A stretch of 64,000 nt of DNA from Opisthocomus hoazin. Lineage: Eukaryota; Chordata; Aves; Opisthocomiformes; Opisthocomidae. Location: assembly GCF_030867145.1 (NCBI RefSeq), contig NC_134421.1, forward strand, positions 29,209,979 to 29,273,978. The letters are read 5' to 3'. Under the pieces are notes generated by a model. That model was given only the letters and a program-made list of their open reading frames with translations. It was not told the origin of the DNA and did no database searches. Both the position numbers and the translations under genes were made by a program. Below, one piece after another: positions 35,720 through 46,732 of this stretch. Every line of letters begins with the position of its first letter. Position 1 is the first letter of the stretch.

Positions 35720-38640
35720 CTTGGAAAGCATTAGTAAGAAAAGGTTAAAAGGAAGAGTCAAGAGGGATAGTAGCGCTATGTTTGAGGATTATTTTACTTT
35801 TAGGGGGAGATTTGACATTAGAAATGTCATGGAGCCATAAGTGGGGATTTTACAGGAAGGTTAGAGGGAAGTTACGGGAAGAGATTTAATCTGAAAGGTT
35901 TAAGGAGAGGTTTTTGAAATTTTATGGATAAAAAGAGGAACAGGTATTTTACAAAAAGATGGCAGTAAGATTTTACTGAGTCACAGCAATTTTAAGCAAC
36001 AGCATTTATGGAAGGATAATGCAGGGATAAGTAGGTAGATCGGTTAGTTGGGGTACTGTGATGGGCATGAGGATTATCCAGCAGGTGAAATTTAAAGCAG
36101 CAGAGAGGGAAGATTTAATGGGACAGCACCAGAGCGAGCTTCAGAAGCCTGGTTTAATAAAGCACGAGCGATAAGCAGACAGAAGTAGGTGACTGAAAAA
36201 GTTTGTACTAGGAGAAGAACCATGAAGAACACCGACTCAACGGACGTCAGGGTGGATCAGCTACGGGAAGCAGCAGAGAGGTGCACGAAGTGGAAGAGTT
36301 TTGGGGAAGTCCAGGTAAGGAAGGCAGAGGCGGGGGGAAGTCCGGAGCGGAAGGGAGGGCAGGCGCTTTCCAGAGACAAGCAGGCAAACACAGAAACCTC
36401 CGCAGAGGCTTTGGGGAGAGCTTCCAGAGATGCTGAAGAGTGTGAGAGGGAGGGAATGCTTCAGTGGAGAGGACACCGGCACCGGTGGGTATAACAAATG
36501 TTTGCTAAGCTTGGAGCCCGACGGTAATGAGCAAACAGACATTGGGCAGGAATTAGGATGTTGTCCTTAATTTCCTCAGCCAATAATATGTTATTGTGTT
36601 CATTATTTTATTTTCCAGCCCTTGAAAACTACCACTTCACAAAAGATTATAGTTCACACAAACTTGTACACAGAACCTTAATAAGGTTGGATAATTTGAA
36701 TCTGTAGAAGAAATTACAAAAATCTTAAACAGCTTGCAACCCTTTACAAAGGAACCAGCTTTAAAGTGCCCAACCCCAAAAAGCACTTAATTTCCTCCAG
36801 ATTTTAAGAACAAATGACAGGACTTATTCTAAATTGAAAAATGAAGTATTTGTTTTTTGCCTGGCAAAGGAAATCAAGATCATCCTACCCAATCCTGGTG
36901 GTAATTTTACCTCTAGGGGCGAGTCTCATTCCACAAGAACGAACATATAAAAACCAGTATCTTAAGGCTTAGGGACCCTTGTCATTATGCCACCTTAAAA
37001 CATAGCTAGTAGAATGAATTGTATTCCTAGGCCTTAAGAATATCCTGAAGATTTTTTTGGTAAGAAAAGAGGAAAGTGCTGTTCTAAAAATGTTTGCAAG
37101 CTGTTTAAGCTGTTCTCCGTTGCGGCAGAGGAAAACATGCAGTGTGATACTTAAACTATTTGGGACTTTATCCCTGAAAGCTCTCCAGCACAGACAACCT
37201 TATTGAGATGCAAACATCTGACAGTCAGCATTTTTGTATTGGGCACTTAAGCCCAACCTCACTCACCACAACATAACTTCTGTTAATATATAACAGACTG
37301 TAAGGAACACAAAGGCTTTTTGGCACTAAAAAATAAAAAACCAAAAAACACCCAATGTTTTTTATAGAAGATTAGAGAAAAAAAAAATCCCAACAGCAAT
37401 GGCAGATGCAGCTAAAGCCTGGCAGCGGCACCTCCTACACATCGGAAAGGAGGGCAGACAGGATGTGAAGTGGGGCGAGCACGTCCAAGCCTTGCTAGCT
37501 TGTAAGGGCTGCCGCAGAGAGAGGGGCCCAGGCAGCAGCTGGGGAGACCCGGGGTAACAGAGAGCTGAGGGTATCCTAAGAACTAAAATACCTTGCTGTA
37601 CTTCTCAACACACATGACACCCTACAAGTAACAACTTTCTAATCTGACTCTTTGTACTCATTTTTGGCCAGCTGTGCTGCTCACGGGGTGTAACAGCCAT
37701 TGGGGGTGAAATATTGTCACAGTTATATGATCCTCTCAAGAAAAGCTCTTCATCGTAAAAAGGAAAAAAATGACAGAATGGGAAAGACAGACAAGACTGC
37801 ACACAAAGGATCCTTTTTCTAAATTGTGTTTTCTAAAAATACAACCATGTAGTTTTCTAACTTAAAAACTCTACTTAAGATAAAAGTGCAGGTAAGCATG
37901 TTTTTTTTCAGGAGAGTGCTCAGTCAAAATTTCTGTTAGGTCAGCTTCTTGTGAAGCGGTTGATCTGCAAATAGAAACACGACCAACTTTACTGATTTTG
38001 TATCGCTGAGTATTAAAGAGTCAAGCTAGTACAGAACTGTGTTTTCATCATCTACTTTTCTGCCAGTTTCTGCCAGCTTTCCAGCCTAACACAGAACAAC
38101 TAGCCTGGTCTGTCTGGGGATTTTCCCTTACCCTGAAAGAGAAGAGGTTTCGCCTGCAATGTGGGTCCTGATATCCTAATTTCCATATACACAAACATTT
38201 GAAGACCCCTTCAAAACCAACCGCCGCACCAAAAAGAACCCCTAAACCCAAAGCAGAGCAGAAATCAGATGTAAGTGGAAAGTCCAAGTAAATGAATGAT
38301 CAGCAGAAGGGCGGAGGAGGTTGGTAGGGTGAGACAGTGCCCACCGCTGTGGAAGAGAGCGGGGTAGAAATATACCCAAGGCGAAAGCAGTTGCATGGAC
38401 TAAGCCTGATTTTTATACTGTAGGGTGCAGAGAGCCTAGTGCCAGATATTTGGAGCCTAATTTTTTCCAGATATTTTTTAATCTATATCTCTAGCATCTG
38501 TATTTCTTTTTTCTGTACAAAGAAACCCAAAACTTTTGCGAAGGTTAGGTTCTTAAGCCCTAACCAATTTTATTAACCAGGTGGACAAATTCAGGACTGA
38601 GTCCGAACGCGAGAAAAAAAGGTTCTGAAAAGGTGAGGCC
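35720..38640. other. Intergenic sequence upstream of PAWR
   Basis: The first 0.8 kb (to about 36,480) is purine-rich on the plus strand, with degenerate GGAAG/AGAGG character continuing from the satellite. The rest is AT-rich. No gene was recognised. Confidence 0.5.
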
Positions 38641-40184
38641 GTGGTCCCAGTGATGCCAGCCCAGGCTCAGGCCAGATGGATCTCCTCTGCCTCCGGCGAA
38701 AGCCTGCGTCCGGTCCCGAGCCCGCCGGGAAGGCAGCACCGACGCAGCCCTGTGTCTCCCTCGGCATGCTCTTCACACAGCAGGACTCAGCAAGCCGAGC
38801 GTCTGCCGAAAGTGGCGATTTCCCAAAAACACCACGATCCATTTTCAGGGTGCTGTCAAAGACACAGCGAATTCTGCAAAAAAAACCCCAAAAAGCTGAG
38901 TTTTCGGCGCAGGCTGAGCCATTCGGTCACCTCACGGGCACCGCGTGTGCCCACCCCGCTCCCCGCGGCAGCCGTGCGGCCCGGCCCTGGCGTGGCTGCC
39001 GGACCCCCCGGACCCTCCCTCCTGGGACCACCGCAAAGGCGCAGGCTCCCTCCCAGCCTCCCGCCGGCGGGCTCCGCCGAGCCGCCCCGGCCCGTCCGCC
39101 CGCCCGGGAGGCGGACCGCAGGGAGTTACTGCCCCGCGGGAGCAGTTAGCTCCGGGCTCTTCCCACCCTGCACCGGCCCCGCTAAACGACGCAGCCGGAG
39201 CGGCGGCGGGCACCGCGTCTTCCTGCCCCCCGCGCGGCGCTTCCCTCATGGCAGCCGGAGCCCACGGCTCCGCGCCCTGCCGCCGGTGACAGCCGCACGG
39301 CCCGAGGGCCGACCCCCGACCCCCTCCCCGGGGCACCGGCGCCGCGGTGAGGCGGCTCCGCACCGGGCGCGGCGGGCTCCGCGGCAGGTGCGGGGCGGGT
39401 TTGGCCGGGACACCGGACCGCCTCCTCCGGCCCCTCGTGGCTGGGCTCTGGCGGCCTCCGCCCGCCGCCCGTTAAAGCCGCCGGGGAAGCGGGAACGCGG
39501 CCTGAGGCGGGCGCGCGGGCGGCGTCCCGCTCCGCTCCGCTCCCCGCGCTGCCGCTCGTCGAGAGCGCCGGGGTCCGCGCGCCCTCCGGCGCCGGCGCCG
39601 CCCGGGGCAGGTGGCGGGGCGGCGGCGGCGGCGGGGCCCCGCGGCGGGCTGGCAGCCGGCGCGGTCAGGTGGCGGCGCGCAGCGCACCGGGCCGGGCGGG
39701 GCCTCCCCGCCCTCGCCCCATTGTCGAGGCCATCTCGGCAGTTTCCGCCCTGCCTTCGGCTCCGTCCGCGCCGCGATGGGGAAAGGGGAGGGGAGGGAGG
39801 GGGAGCTCGGGAAGCCTCGGGGCCGCGCCGCGCTTTCCGGAAGGGCGGGAGGCGGTGCGCTCACCTGGAGCCGCCGGGCGGGAGGTGAGCGCCGGCCGCC
39901 TCGCCCCGCCCGGCGCGGGAGCGCGGTGCCCCGGCAGGCAAGCGGGCGTCGGGAGGGTGGCACGCGCCCCGGCCCCGGGGGCGAGGGACGGCGCTGGCGG
40001 GGGGGGCGGACGCCGTCGGGCGTCTCTAGGGCGAGGGGAGCCCCGGGCGGCGCGGGGCGCTGCGGCGGGAGCCCGGCGGGCGGTGATGGAGACCTGTCCC
40101 CGGCGGGGGGTGGGGAGGGGGCTGGGGAGCGAGGACGGGCAGCGCTGCGGGACGGCTCACGTCTCCCCTTTTGTTTCTCTCTAG
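38641..40184 (+). promoter_or_regulatory. PAWR: PAWR CpG-island promoter, likely exon 1 and intron 1
   Basis: Composition changes sharply to dense CpG at about 38,650 and stays so beyond the first coding exon. A CCGGAAG (ETS-type) site at 39837-39843 overlaps a GGGCGGG (Sp1-type) box at 39843-39849, and several other GC boxes are present. A good donor (GGAG|GTGAGC, intron from 39885) pairs with a good acceptor (tttctctctag at 40184) to give a 300-nt intron upstream of the coding exon, in keeping with a 5' exon as in other PAWR genes. No TATA box was seen. The transcription start cannot be fixed from sequence. Confidence 0.75.
39885..40184 (+). other. PAWR: Putative PAWR intron 1 (300 nt)
   Basis: Donor GTGAGC and acceptor ctctctag after the pyrimidine tract cccttttgtttctctctag. 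Its length is a multiple of three and it has no stop in the PAWR frame, so retention would not break a reading frame running through it. Confidence 0.6.
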
Positions 40185-40315
40185 GGTGTTTGTGCTTCTC
40201 CGAGCCTCTCTCCCCGCCCCCGCCTCCCCTCCCGCCCGCCCCGCCGGGACCTCTCCTCTCCGGGCGGCGGCGGAGGTGCTGGCGGGGCGCTCGCGCCGTC
40301 CGGCCCGCCGGGAAC

Positions 40316-40813
40316 ATGGCGACCGGCGGCTACCGCGGCGCCGGGGGCAGCACCACGGACTTTCTGGAGGAGTGGAAGGCCAAGCGGGAGAAGATGCGGG
40401 CGAAGCAGGCGCCGCCTGCGCCGGTGGCGGCCGCCGGCGGTGAGGCCAGGCCCGCCTCCGCCGAGCTGAACAACAACCTGCCCGGCGGCGGCCCGGCCGC
40501 CCCGCCCGACCGCGCGGCGCCCCCCGCCGGCGGGGCCGCCAACTGCGTCGGCCTCGCCAGCGCCGCCCCGGGCCGCGCCGCGCCCGCCAAGGAGCCGCCG
40601 CCGGCCCTGGCCGGGGTCCGGGGGGCAGAGCCCGCTGCCAGGCCCCCTCCCGTCGCCGCCGCCGCACCGGGCTCCCCCGAGGGCGAGGAGAAGCTGGCCG
40701 CCAAGGGGAAGGGCTCGGGCCCCAGCGCCAGGAAGGGGAAGGGGCAGATCGAGAAGAGGAAGCTGAGGGAGAAGAGGAGGTCGACAGGTGTGGTGAACAT
40801 CCCGGCCGCCGAG
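40316..40813 (+). CDS. PAWR: PAWR (Par-4) first coding exon, residues 1-166
   Basis: PAWR/Par-4 is a pro-apoptotic leucine-zipper protein that binds WT1, atypical PKC and ZIPK and acts in nucleus and cytoplasm. The ATG at 40316 has A at -3 and G at +4. The N-terminus MATGGYRGAGGSTTDFLEEW and KAKREKMRAKQ match the family. ELNNNL (residues 50-55) is the SPRY/SOCS-box (SPSB) binding motif. A low-complexity Ala/Pro/Gly section (56-120) is typical but divergent. SGPSARKGKGQIEKRKL (134-150) and REKRRSTGVVNIPAAE (151-166) form the nuclear-localisation part of the SAC domain, with Thr157 equivalent to the PKA-site Thr of mammalian Par-4. The exon ends at GAG|GTGAGC. The remaining SAC region and C-terminal zipper are encoded beyond this window. 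The caspase-site Asp is absent. Confidence 0.97.
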
Positions 40814-43800
40814 GTGAGCCGCTGCCCGGGGCGGGGGGGAGCTCGGTGCCGTGCTGCGGGGTGGCCCAGCCCGGCCTTCTGGCCTTGGGCTGCTCGCCCG
40901 GGCTGGCGGCGGTGGCGAGGCTTCCTGCCCACCCGGCGTGGGAAGGCGCGGAGGGAGCCCCGCACGCTGTCGGAGGGGTGCGCGGGGGTCCTTGCGGTGC
41001 GGCGTCCGAACGGACGAGGCGCCGGTTATTCTGAATAAATCAGACCGGTCGCGACCTGTGGCTTTTTTTTTTTTTTTTAACGTCCTCTTGGCAGACAGCA
41101 GGTTTTGTAGGGCTTTCGGAGGACCTGTGAACGTGCCTGTGAAGCGATGGTCAAAACAACAGTAGTGAAAAAAGCCTGATTTATCGGCTCTGAATGGATG
41201 TTCAGGTGTAAATATTATTCCGTTTGGAACCCAGAAGAATTTCCTGCTCTGGAAAAAATGTGGTGGTTTAAAGAGTGTCTTTTTGAAGGCAGAGGAAGAT
41301 ATTTTTATCAGCCAGCACCAGTGTCCTCTGTGGTTTGCTACCAGTATAAAAATCTGGCATTGATTTATAATACTCCTGGAGGAATTCAGAAGAATGATAA
41401 CTAAGTCTTTAGCTTCTTTTGCAGTTAGTAGGAAAGGCCACAGGAAGCTTTGGACAAAGCTCGGTTTTAGTCTACAATTTTGCATTAATACTGATGACCA
41501 CCATCACTCTAGAAAAAAAACCTTGTAGCTCTTTGTTTGGTTAACTTCATAGATTATTAAAATAACACTAGAAAGTAAGATCTCTGTTTCTAAAGCAGCA
41601 GGAGAATAAGAAATCATGTTCTCCATACCTGAAGTACTAATCCTTTTTTTGCAGCATCCTAGGCACTTTCACAGCAGACACTTTCATGTGAGAAGGCACT
41701 GGAAGGTGAAGAATGAGTTTAGGAACAGTAGAAATTTTTAAAATTGTGCTTTTTGAGGCCAGTTACTTGCACGGTCTTGGTTTGAGGCAAAGTGTTTTGG
41801 TGTAAGTCTTCAGTATTCTTGCTTTGGAAAGTGAGGAATACAAGTGAATTCTTTAATTCTCTGTCGTCAGAGAGTGCGAGCTTCCTGGACTGTGGTTGGT
41901 TTGTTTTAGGCGGAGCCCCCTAAATACCTGCCCCCTGTGTTCTATAGGAGCTCTGAAAACGTTGTATCTTTGTTTCCCTAAGTAAACTTAGTCGTAGCCC
42001 GGTTAATAATGGTTTTGCACACTGCAGCAAGCATTGTACATCATATTTTAGGGGCCTCTGCTGTGCACCCAGTCCCCAGTCATTGTGGTTTTTCGTTGGT
42101 TTGGGTTTGGATGGTGGGTTTCTTTTCGCTCTCTGAGACTAGTGTCCTAGTTCTTTTGAAGTAGTTTTCTGAACTTGTGTTCTTCAGTGTTTTTTGGGTG
42201 GTGTGGTTTGGGGTTTGTGGATTAGGTGTTGGTTGGGGTTTTTGTTTGTTTGTTTTGTTTAAATATTGCTCAAAACATGCTTTGCTTTGCAGGAAAACGC
42301 ATTCCTTGCGCATCAGCCAGTAGCATCTTATGTGTGAATTTGCTCCTGTAGTTTCTGCTGCATTGCAAAGGGTGGTTTATTTATTAAGGTTAACATATTT
42401 AGGCACTGAGAAGCAGGCACTTGTCCCTTTCCATATTTCTGAGGGCCTAATAACTGCAAGTCACCACGTGTTGGCACTTCTTGGAAACTTCTTGTATCTT
42501 TATACCGATGACTTCTGTAACTAACGATTAAGCATTCCATCACGTTTTTGGGGTCAAATTTTAATAAACACAGATAACTGTTGTACAAGGGGAAAGTTGC
42601 TAGTAGTAGTAGTAATAGTTGCATTTTTGACTGGCATGTACTTATGCAAAGCTATCTCTTTTCAGTATTTCACATTTCTTAAATGTTTAGTCATTACCAC
42701 ATGCATTCCTAAGAATTATTTAGCTAGGGAACACTAGATCATTCCTGATGGTGGAGAGCTTCAAAAACTGTCCAGTGTCAAACATGAGTAACAGCTTACC
42801 AGTGAATGTTTTGCAGAGTATTTACTTGTGCTGTCTTTCATACATGTACTTATTCATGAGAAATACTTTGAAGCACTGATTCAACACAGTCAGTTGAAGT
42901 TCTTGGACAAAAGAAGGCTGTGATATAGATGATGACTTGTTGGGAGTAATCAAGCTCAGAGTCTACAGCACTCCTGTTTGTTCCTGTCTTTCTGGTTAGA
43001 TGCTAGGTGTAGCTTTACTATGCTGTACAGAATGACTTGGTAGCAGTACACACTGAGTGTAGCCACGTAGCACTTGTAGCTCTGTGTGGTGTATGTTCTA
43101 AAATTACTTTTCAGGAGATGTTCTTTTAGAGCTTTACTGGGTGTTTTATTCTCTTACAGTCTTTCTCTAGAATGGAGTTGCTATTTTGTGCTGAACATCT
43201 CACTTTTATGATCAGCATGCCACTATGGTGGAGAACAGTCATAAGAGGAGCTTCTGATACTCTGAAATTAAAATGGCGAACTGTCTACAGAATGCACTCA
43301 CAGAAGATAAATAGTGCGTAGCAGCTTCTCTGCCCAAGACGGAATACAAACAGTGTTTTACCCCAAAGAAGTAGGATCTAATTTAAGTTGCAGTGCAGCT
43401 GGAGAATGTAATGATATGAAGGATGTTGCAATAAGGAAAGTAAAAGTTTGTGTTGTCACAGTTATCTTGAAATAGGCATGAAACATGTTAGCAGATCGTT
43501 ATTCATTAATGATTAATTTATCTTCTGTTCAATAGGAAGGTAACAGAGCTAGGTCTTAAACAGTTCTGTGTCCTAAATGTATTTTTTATTGGAGTCAATG
43601 GAGGACAGAAACCATGAGGGAAGCTGTGAGATGGTGACAGGTTGGGAGTAGTGGCAACGCTTTGTATTTAGAGGCCATTGTGATAGAAGTAAAAGCTGTT
43701 TCTTGTCTTCTCAGCACTAGCGCTTATCTAAGTAATGGTGGCTTTTGGTAATGGCTTCTAAAGTACTTGCAGCCTTTTTCCTTTTCAGTAGTTATAAAGC

Positions 43801-45340
43801 AGTTTCTTGGTAGCTTATTGAATCTTGGAAGTTGATTTCACTCTAAATATAAAGTGCAGTGGGATTTGGGTTTTGTTGCCTCATAACAGTTCTTCAGGTT
43901 GTGAAAGGTAACTTTAATTGTGTGTAATTAAAAAAGGAAACTCGCATGGTAATGATAAATATTGAGCTTTACAACCATTTTTAGCCATGTTAGAAACTCA
44001 GTTTGCAGTTACTTCATGCAGGTGTGAAGTTTATTTGTAGGATTTTTCTCATTTACAACTGTGCTAGTATCTATCCAAGAAACACATAGGGTTCCCATTC
44101 TGGTACACTGACAGTGCTTTGTGAGGACCTATATATAGGATGAGAGTTATGTTCTGCATTGTTGTAGTAATTCTTCTGTCCCGCTCCAAGCAAAACAAGC
44201 TGAACTGGTGAAAGTGCAGCTTTCCTTTTGTAACTGTTTACACTGGAGGATTCTGCTGGCATAGCTGTGTGGGTAAGTTTTTTCTGAACCTCAACCAGGA
44301 GTGTAATAACTATTTTTGTGGTTACCTTTTTAAAAGAGGTGTATATATATTCAAAATCTTGGTCTATCTTGGAAGGACAGTTAGATAGCCGGGTCTTATT
44401 TGATGTGCTTATAGGCAAAGTTTACATTTTCACCCAAGCAAGTGGAAGTCATCTAAATCCAGAAGTGCTCTTCTGTTACTAACAGGGTGGTGATTGATTT
44501 TAAAAAGGTGTAAAGAACTCAGATTTGTGTTTTGCACATGAACCTGCCAGGTTTGAGAGACAGCAGTCTCCTGACCCGTTTGTGGGAAAGACTGGGGATA
44601 CTGATACAGTGAAAGGTAGAAGTGATTTGAATGTGGAGTCTGCGTAGGATGTTCAGCCAGTCTGTGTTCAGCTCCTGTCTTCTCATCAACAGCAAGAAGG
44701 GTATGACTTCTTGAACCCACGCTGTTGGCTTGCCGCCGGGAGTCTGCCTGCCTCTTCAGAAGGCACTGCCTGTGTGGTGCTTGGTCGGTGTGGTACCGAA
44801 GGACAGCGTTGTAAGTAAGCAGAGAGCGATGAGCCCTTTCTCTTGGGAAAGAGAGAGTTCCTGCTACTAGAGTAATCCAGCGTGCCGAGTTGTGTAGACT
44901 GACAGAAAGTTACTGCGTTCCAGTTGGAAAAAGTTAGGGAAACTTTAAATGCCAAATGTGTCAAGCATAGCAATTATTGGGTAAAGGAATTGAAATCCTT
45001 CTCAGAATGGCTGGAAACTAGAGAGGAGTGCAGTCCTGTACTAGTGGTTGGACTCTTAACCAGAAGCTGGCCTTCAGCAGTATCTTTCTTAATGATTCCC
45101 TACCTAAGGATTAAGTTAAGTAAAAGAGCAGTTGTTGCCATCTCTTAATGTTAATGAGGTAGTGTCTTTGCAATGTCTAACATCTCTGTGCATTTTCTCG
45201 TAAAACAACTTGCTTTTTGTGTATGTAGGGGGAAAAAAGTCTCAGTAAGTGTTTGTTCAAAATACTGGAAGAAACTCCTATTTCTGACCACTGATACCCA
45301 CGCAGAGGTATTAGTGTTATGACAGAAGTCTGAAATACAT
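40814..45340 (+). other. PAWR intron 2, first part
   Basis: The CpG island fades by about 41,040 and a T16 tract follows (41063-41078). The rest is AT-rich intron with small simple repeats (GTTTG-rich at 42235-42258, GTAGTA near 42602-42618). I looked for the next PAWR exon (CLDEYEDDE-type codons) and did not find it. Confidence 0.8.
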
Positions 45341-45427
45341 ATCACAGAATGGAATCACAGAATGGTAGGGGTTGGAAGGGACCTCTGTGGGTCATCTAGT
45401 CCAACCCTCCTGCCAAAGCAGGGTCAC

Positions 45428-46381
45428 CTACAGTAGGCTGTAGAGGACCTTGTCCAGGCAGGTTTTGAATATCTCCAGAGAAGGAGACTCCACAACCTCC
45501 CTGGGCAGCCTGTTCCAGGGCTCCGTCACCCTCAGAGGGAAGAAATTCTTCCGCATGTTCAGACGGAACTTCCTGTGTTTCAGTTTGTGCCCATTGCCCC
45601 TTGTCCTGTCGCTGGGCACCACTGTAAAGAGTTTGGCCCCATCCTCCTGACACCCACCCTTGAGATATTTGTAAGTATATATTAGGTCCCCTTGCAGCCT
45701 TCTCTTCTTCAGGCTGAACAAGCCCAGCTGCCTCAGCCTCTCCTCGTAGGAGAGATGTTCCAGTCCCCTCATCATCCTTGTAGCCCTCCACTGGACTCTC
45801 TCCAGTAGCTCTTCATCTTTCTTGAAGTGGGGATCCCAGAACTGGAGACAGTACTCCAGATAGGGCCTCACTAGGGTAGTGTAGAGGGGGAGGAGAACCT
45901 CCCTTGACCTGCTGGCCACACTCCTCCTAATGCACCCCAGGATGCCATTGGCCTTCGTGGCAGCCAGGGCACACTGCTGGCTCATGGTTAACCTGTCGTC
46001 CACCAGGACACCCAGGTCCCTCTCCGCAGAGCTGCTCTCCAGCAGGTCCACCCCAAGCCTATACTGGTGCACAGGATCGTTCCTCCCCAGGTGCAGGACC
46101 CTGCACTTGCCCTTGTTGAATTTCACCAGCTTCCTCTCTGCCCAACTTTCCAGCCTATCCAGGTCACGCTGAATGGCAGCACAGCCTTCTGGTGTGTCTA
46201 CCACACCTCCCAGTTTGGTGTCGTCAGCAAACTTGCTGAGGGTACATTCTAACTCTTCATCCAGGTCGTTGATGAAGAAGTTAAACAAGACACCACTAGT
46301 TACAGGCCTCCAACTAGACTCAGCGCTGCTGATGACAACCCTCTGAGTTCTGCCATTCAGCCAGTTCTCAGTCCACTTCAC
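45428..46381 (-). pseudogene. CR1 ORF2, reverse transcriptase catalytic and C-terminal region
   Basis: 317 open codons follow the [23 protein letters not shown] leads to SWRPVTSG, then directly [13 protein letters not shown]. The expected PQG-containing block between TSG and VLFN is absent, an in-frame loss of nine codons at about 46291/46292. The catalytic FADD motif survives (FADDTKLGG, codons about 46214-46231). The C-terminal part runs to ...[18 protein letters not shown]. Without the PQG block this RT would be inactive even if the stops were absent. Confidence 0.93.
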
Positions 46382-46384
46382 CGA

Positions 46385-46732
46385 TCACTCATCTAGCCCA
46401 TACTTCCTGAGCTTCCCTAGGAGGATGTTGTGGGAGACTGTGTCGAAAGCCTTGCTGAAGTTGATGTAGACAACATCCACGGCTCTCCCTTCGTCTACCC
46501 AGCCAGTCATGTCATCGTAGAAAGCTATCAGTTTGGTCAGGCATGATTTCCCCTTGATGAATCCATGCTGACTACTCCTGATAACCTTCTTTTCCTCCAC
46601 TTGCTTGTTGATGACCTCCAGGATAAGCTGCTCCATCACCTTTCCCGGGATGGAGGTGAGGCTGACCGGCCTGTAGTTCCCTGGGTCCTCCTTCTTGCCC
46701 TTTTTGAAGATTGGAGTGACATTTGCCTTTCT
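46385..46732 (-). pseudogene. CR1 ORF2, reverse transcriptase finger/palm segment between two stops
   Basis: This continues from the TAG at 46733 in frame: RKANVTPIFKKGKKED, YRPVSLTSIPGKVMEQL, QHGFIKGKSCLTKL, FSKAFDTVSHNIL and KYGLDE, then TGA (46385-46387), where CR1 ORF2 normally has Trp. The segment FSKAFDTV includes the first catalytic Asp of the RT palm. Both interrupting codons are one-step changes from TGG. Confidence 0.92.

Noticed and set aside
35504-35840. ORFs encoding RGEE- or LLSS-type repeats over the pentanucleotide array
   Set aside because: Direct translation of a 5-mer satellite. There is no evidence of expression.
38641-39888. 415-codon plus-strand ORF and other long ORFs in the PAWR CpG island (also 39472-40317 and 40181-41485 on the minus strand)
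   Set aside because: They follow from very high GC content with few stop codons. Their composition is Arg/Pro/Gly/Ala-rich in every frame, with no domain recognised. Only the PAWR frame from 40316 has family support.
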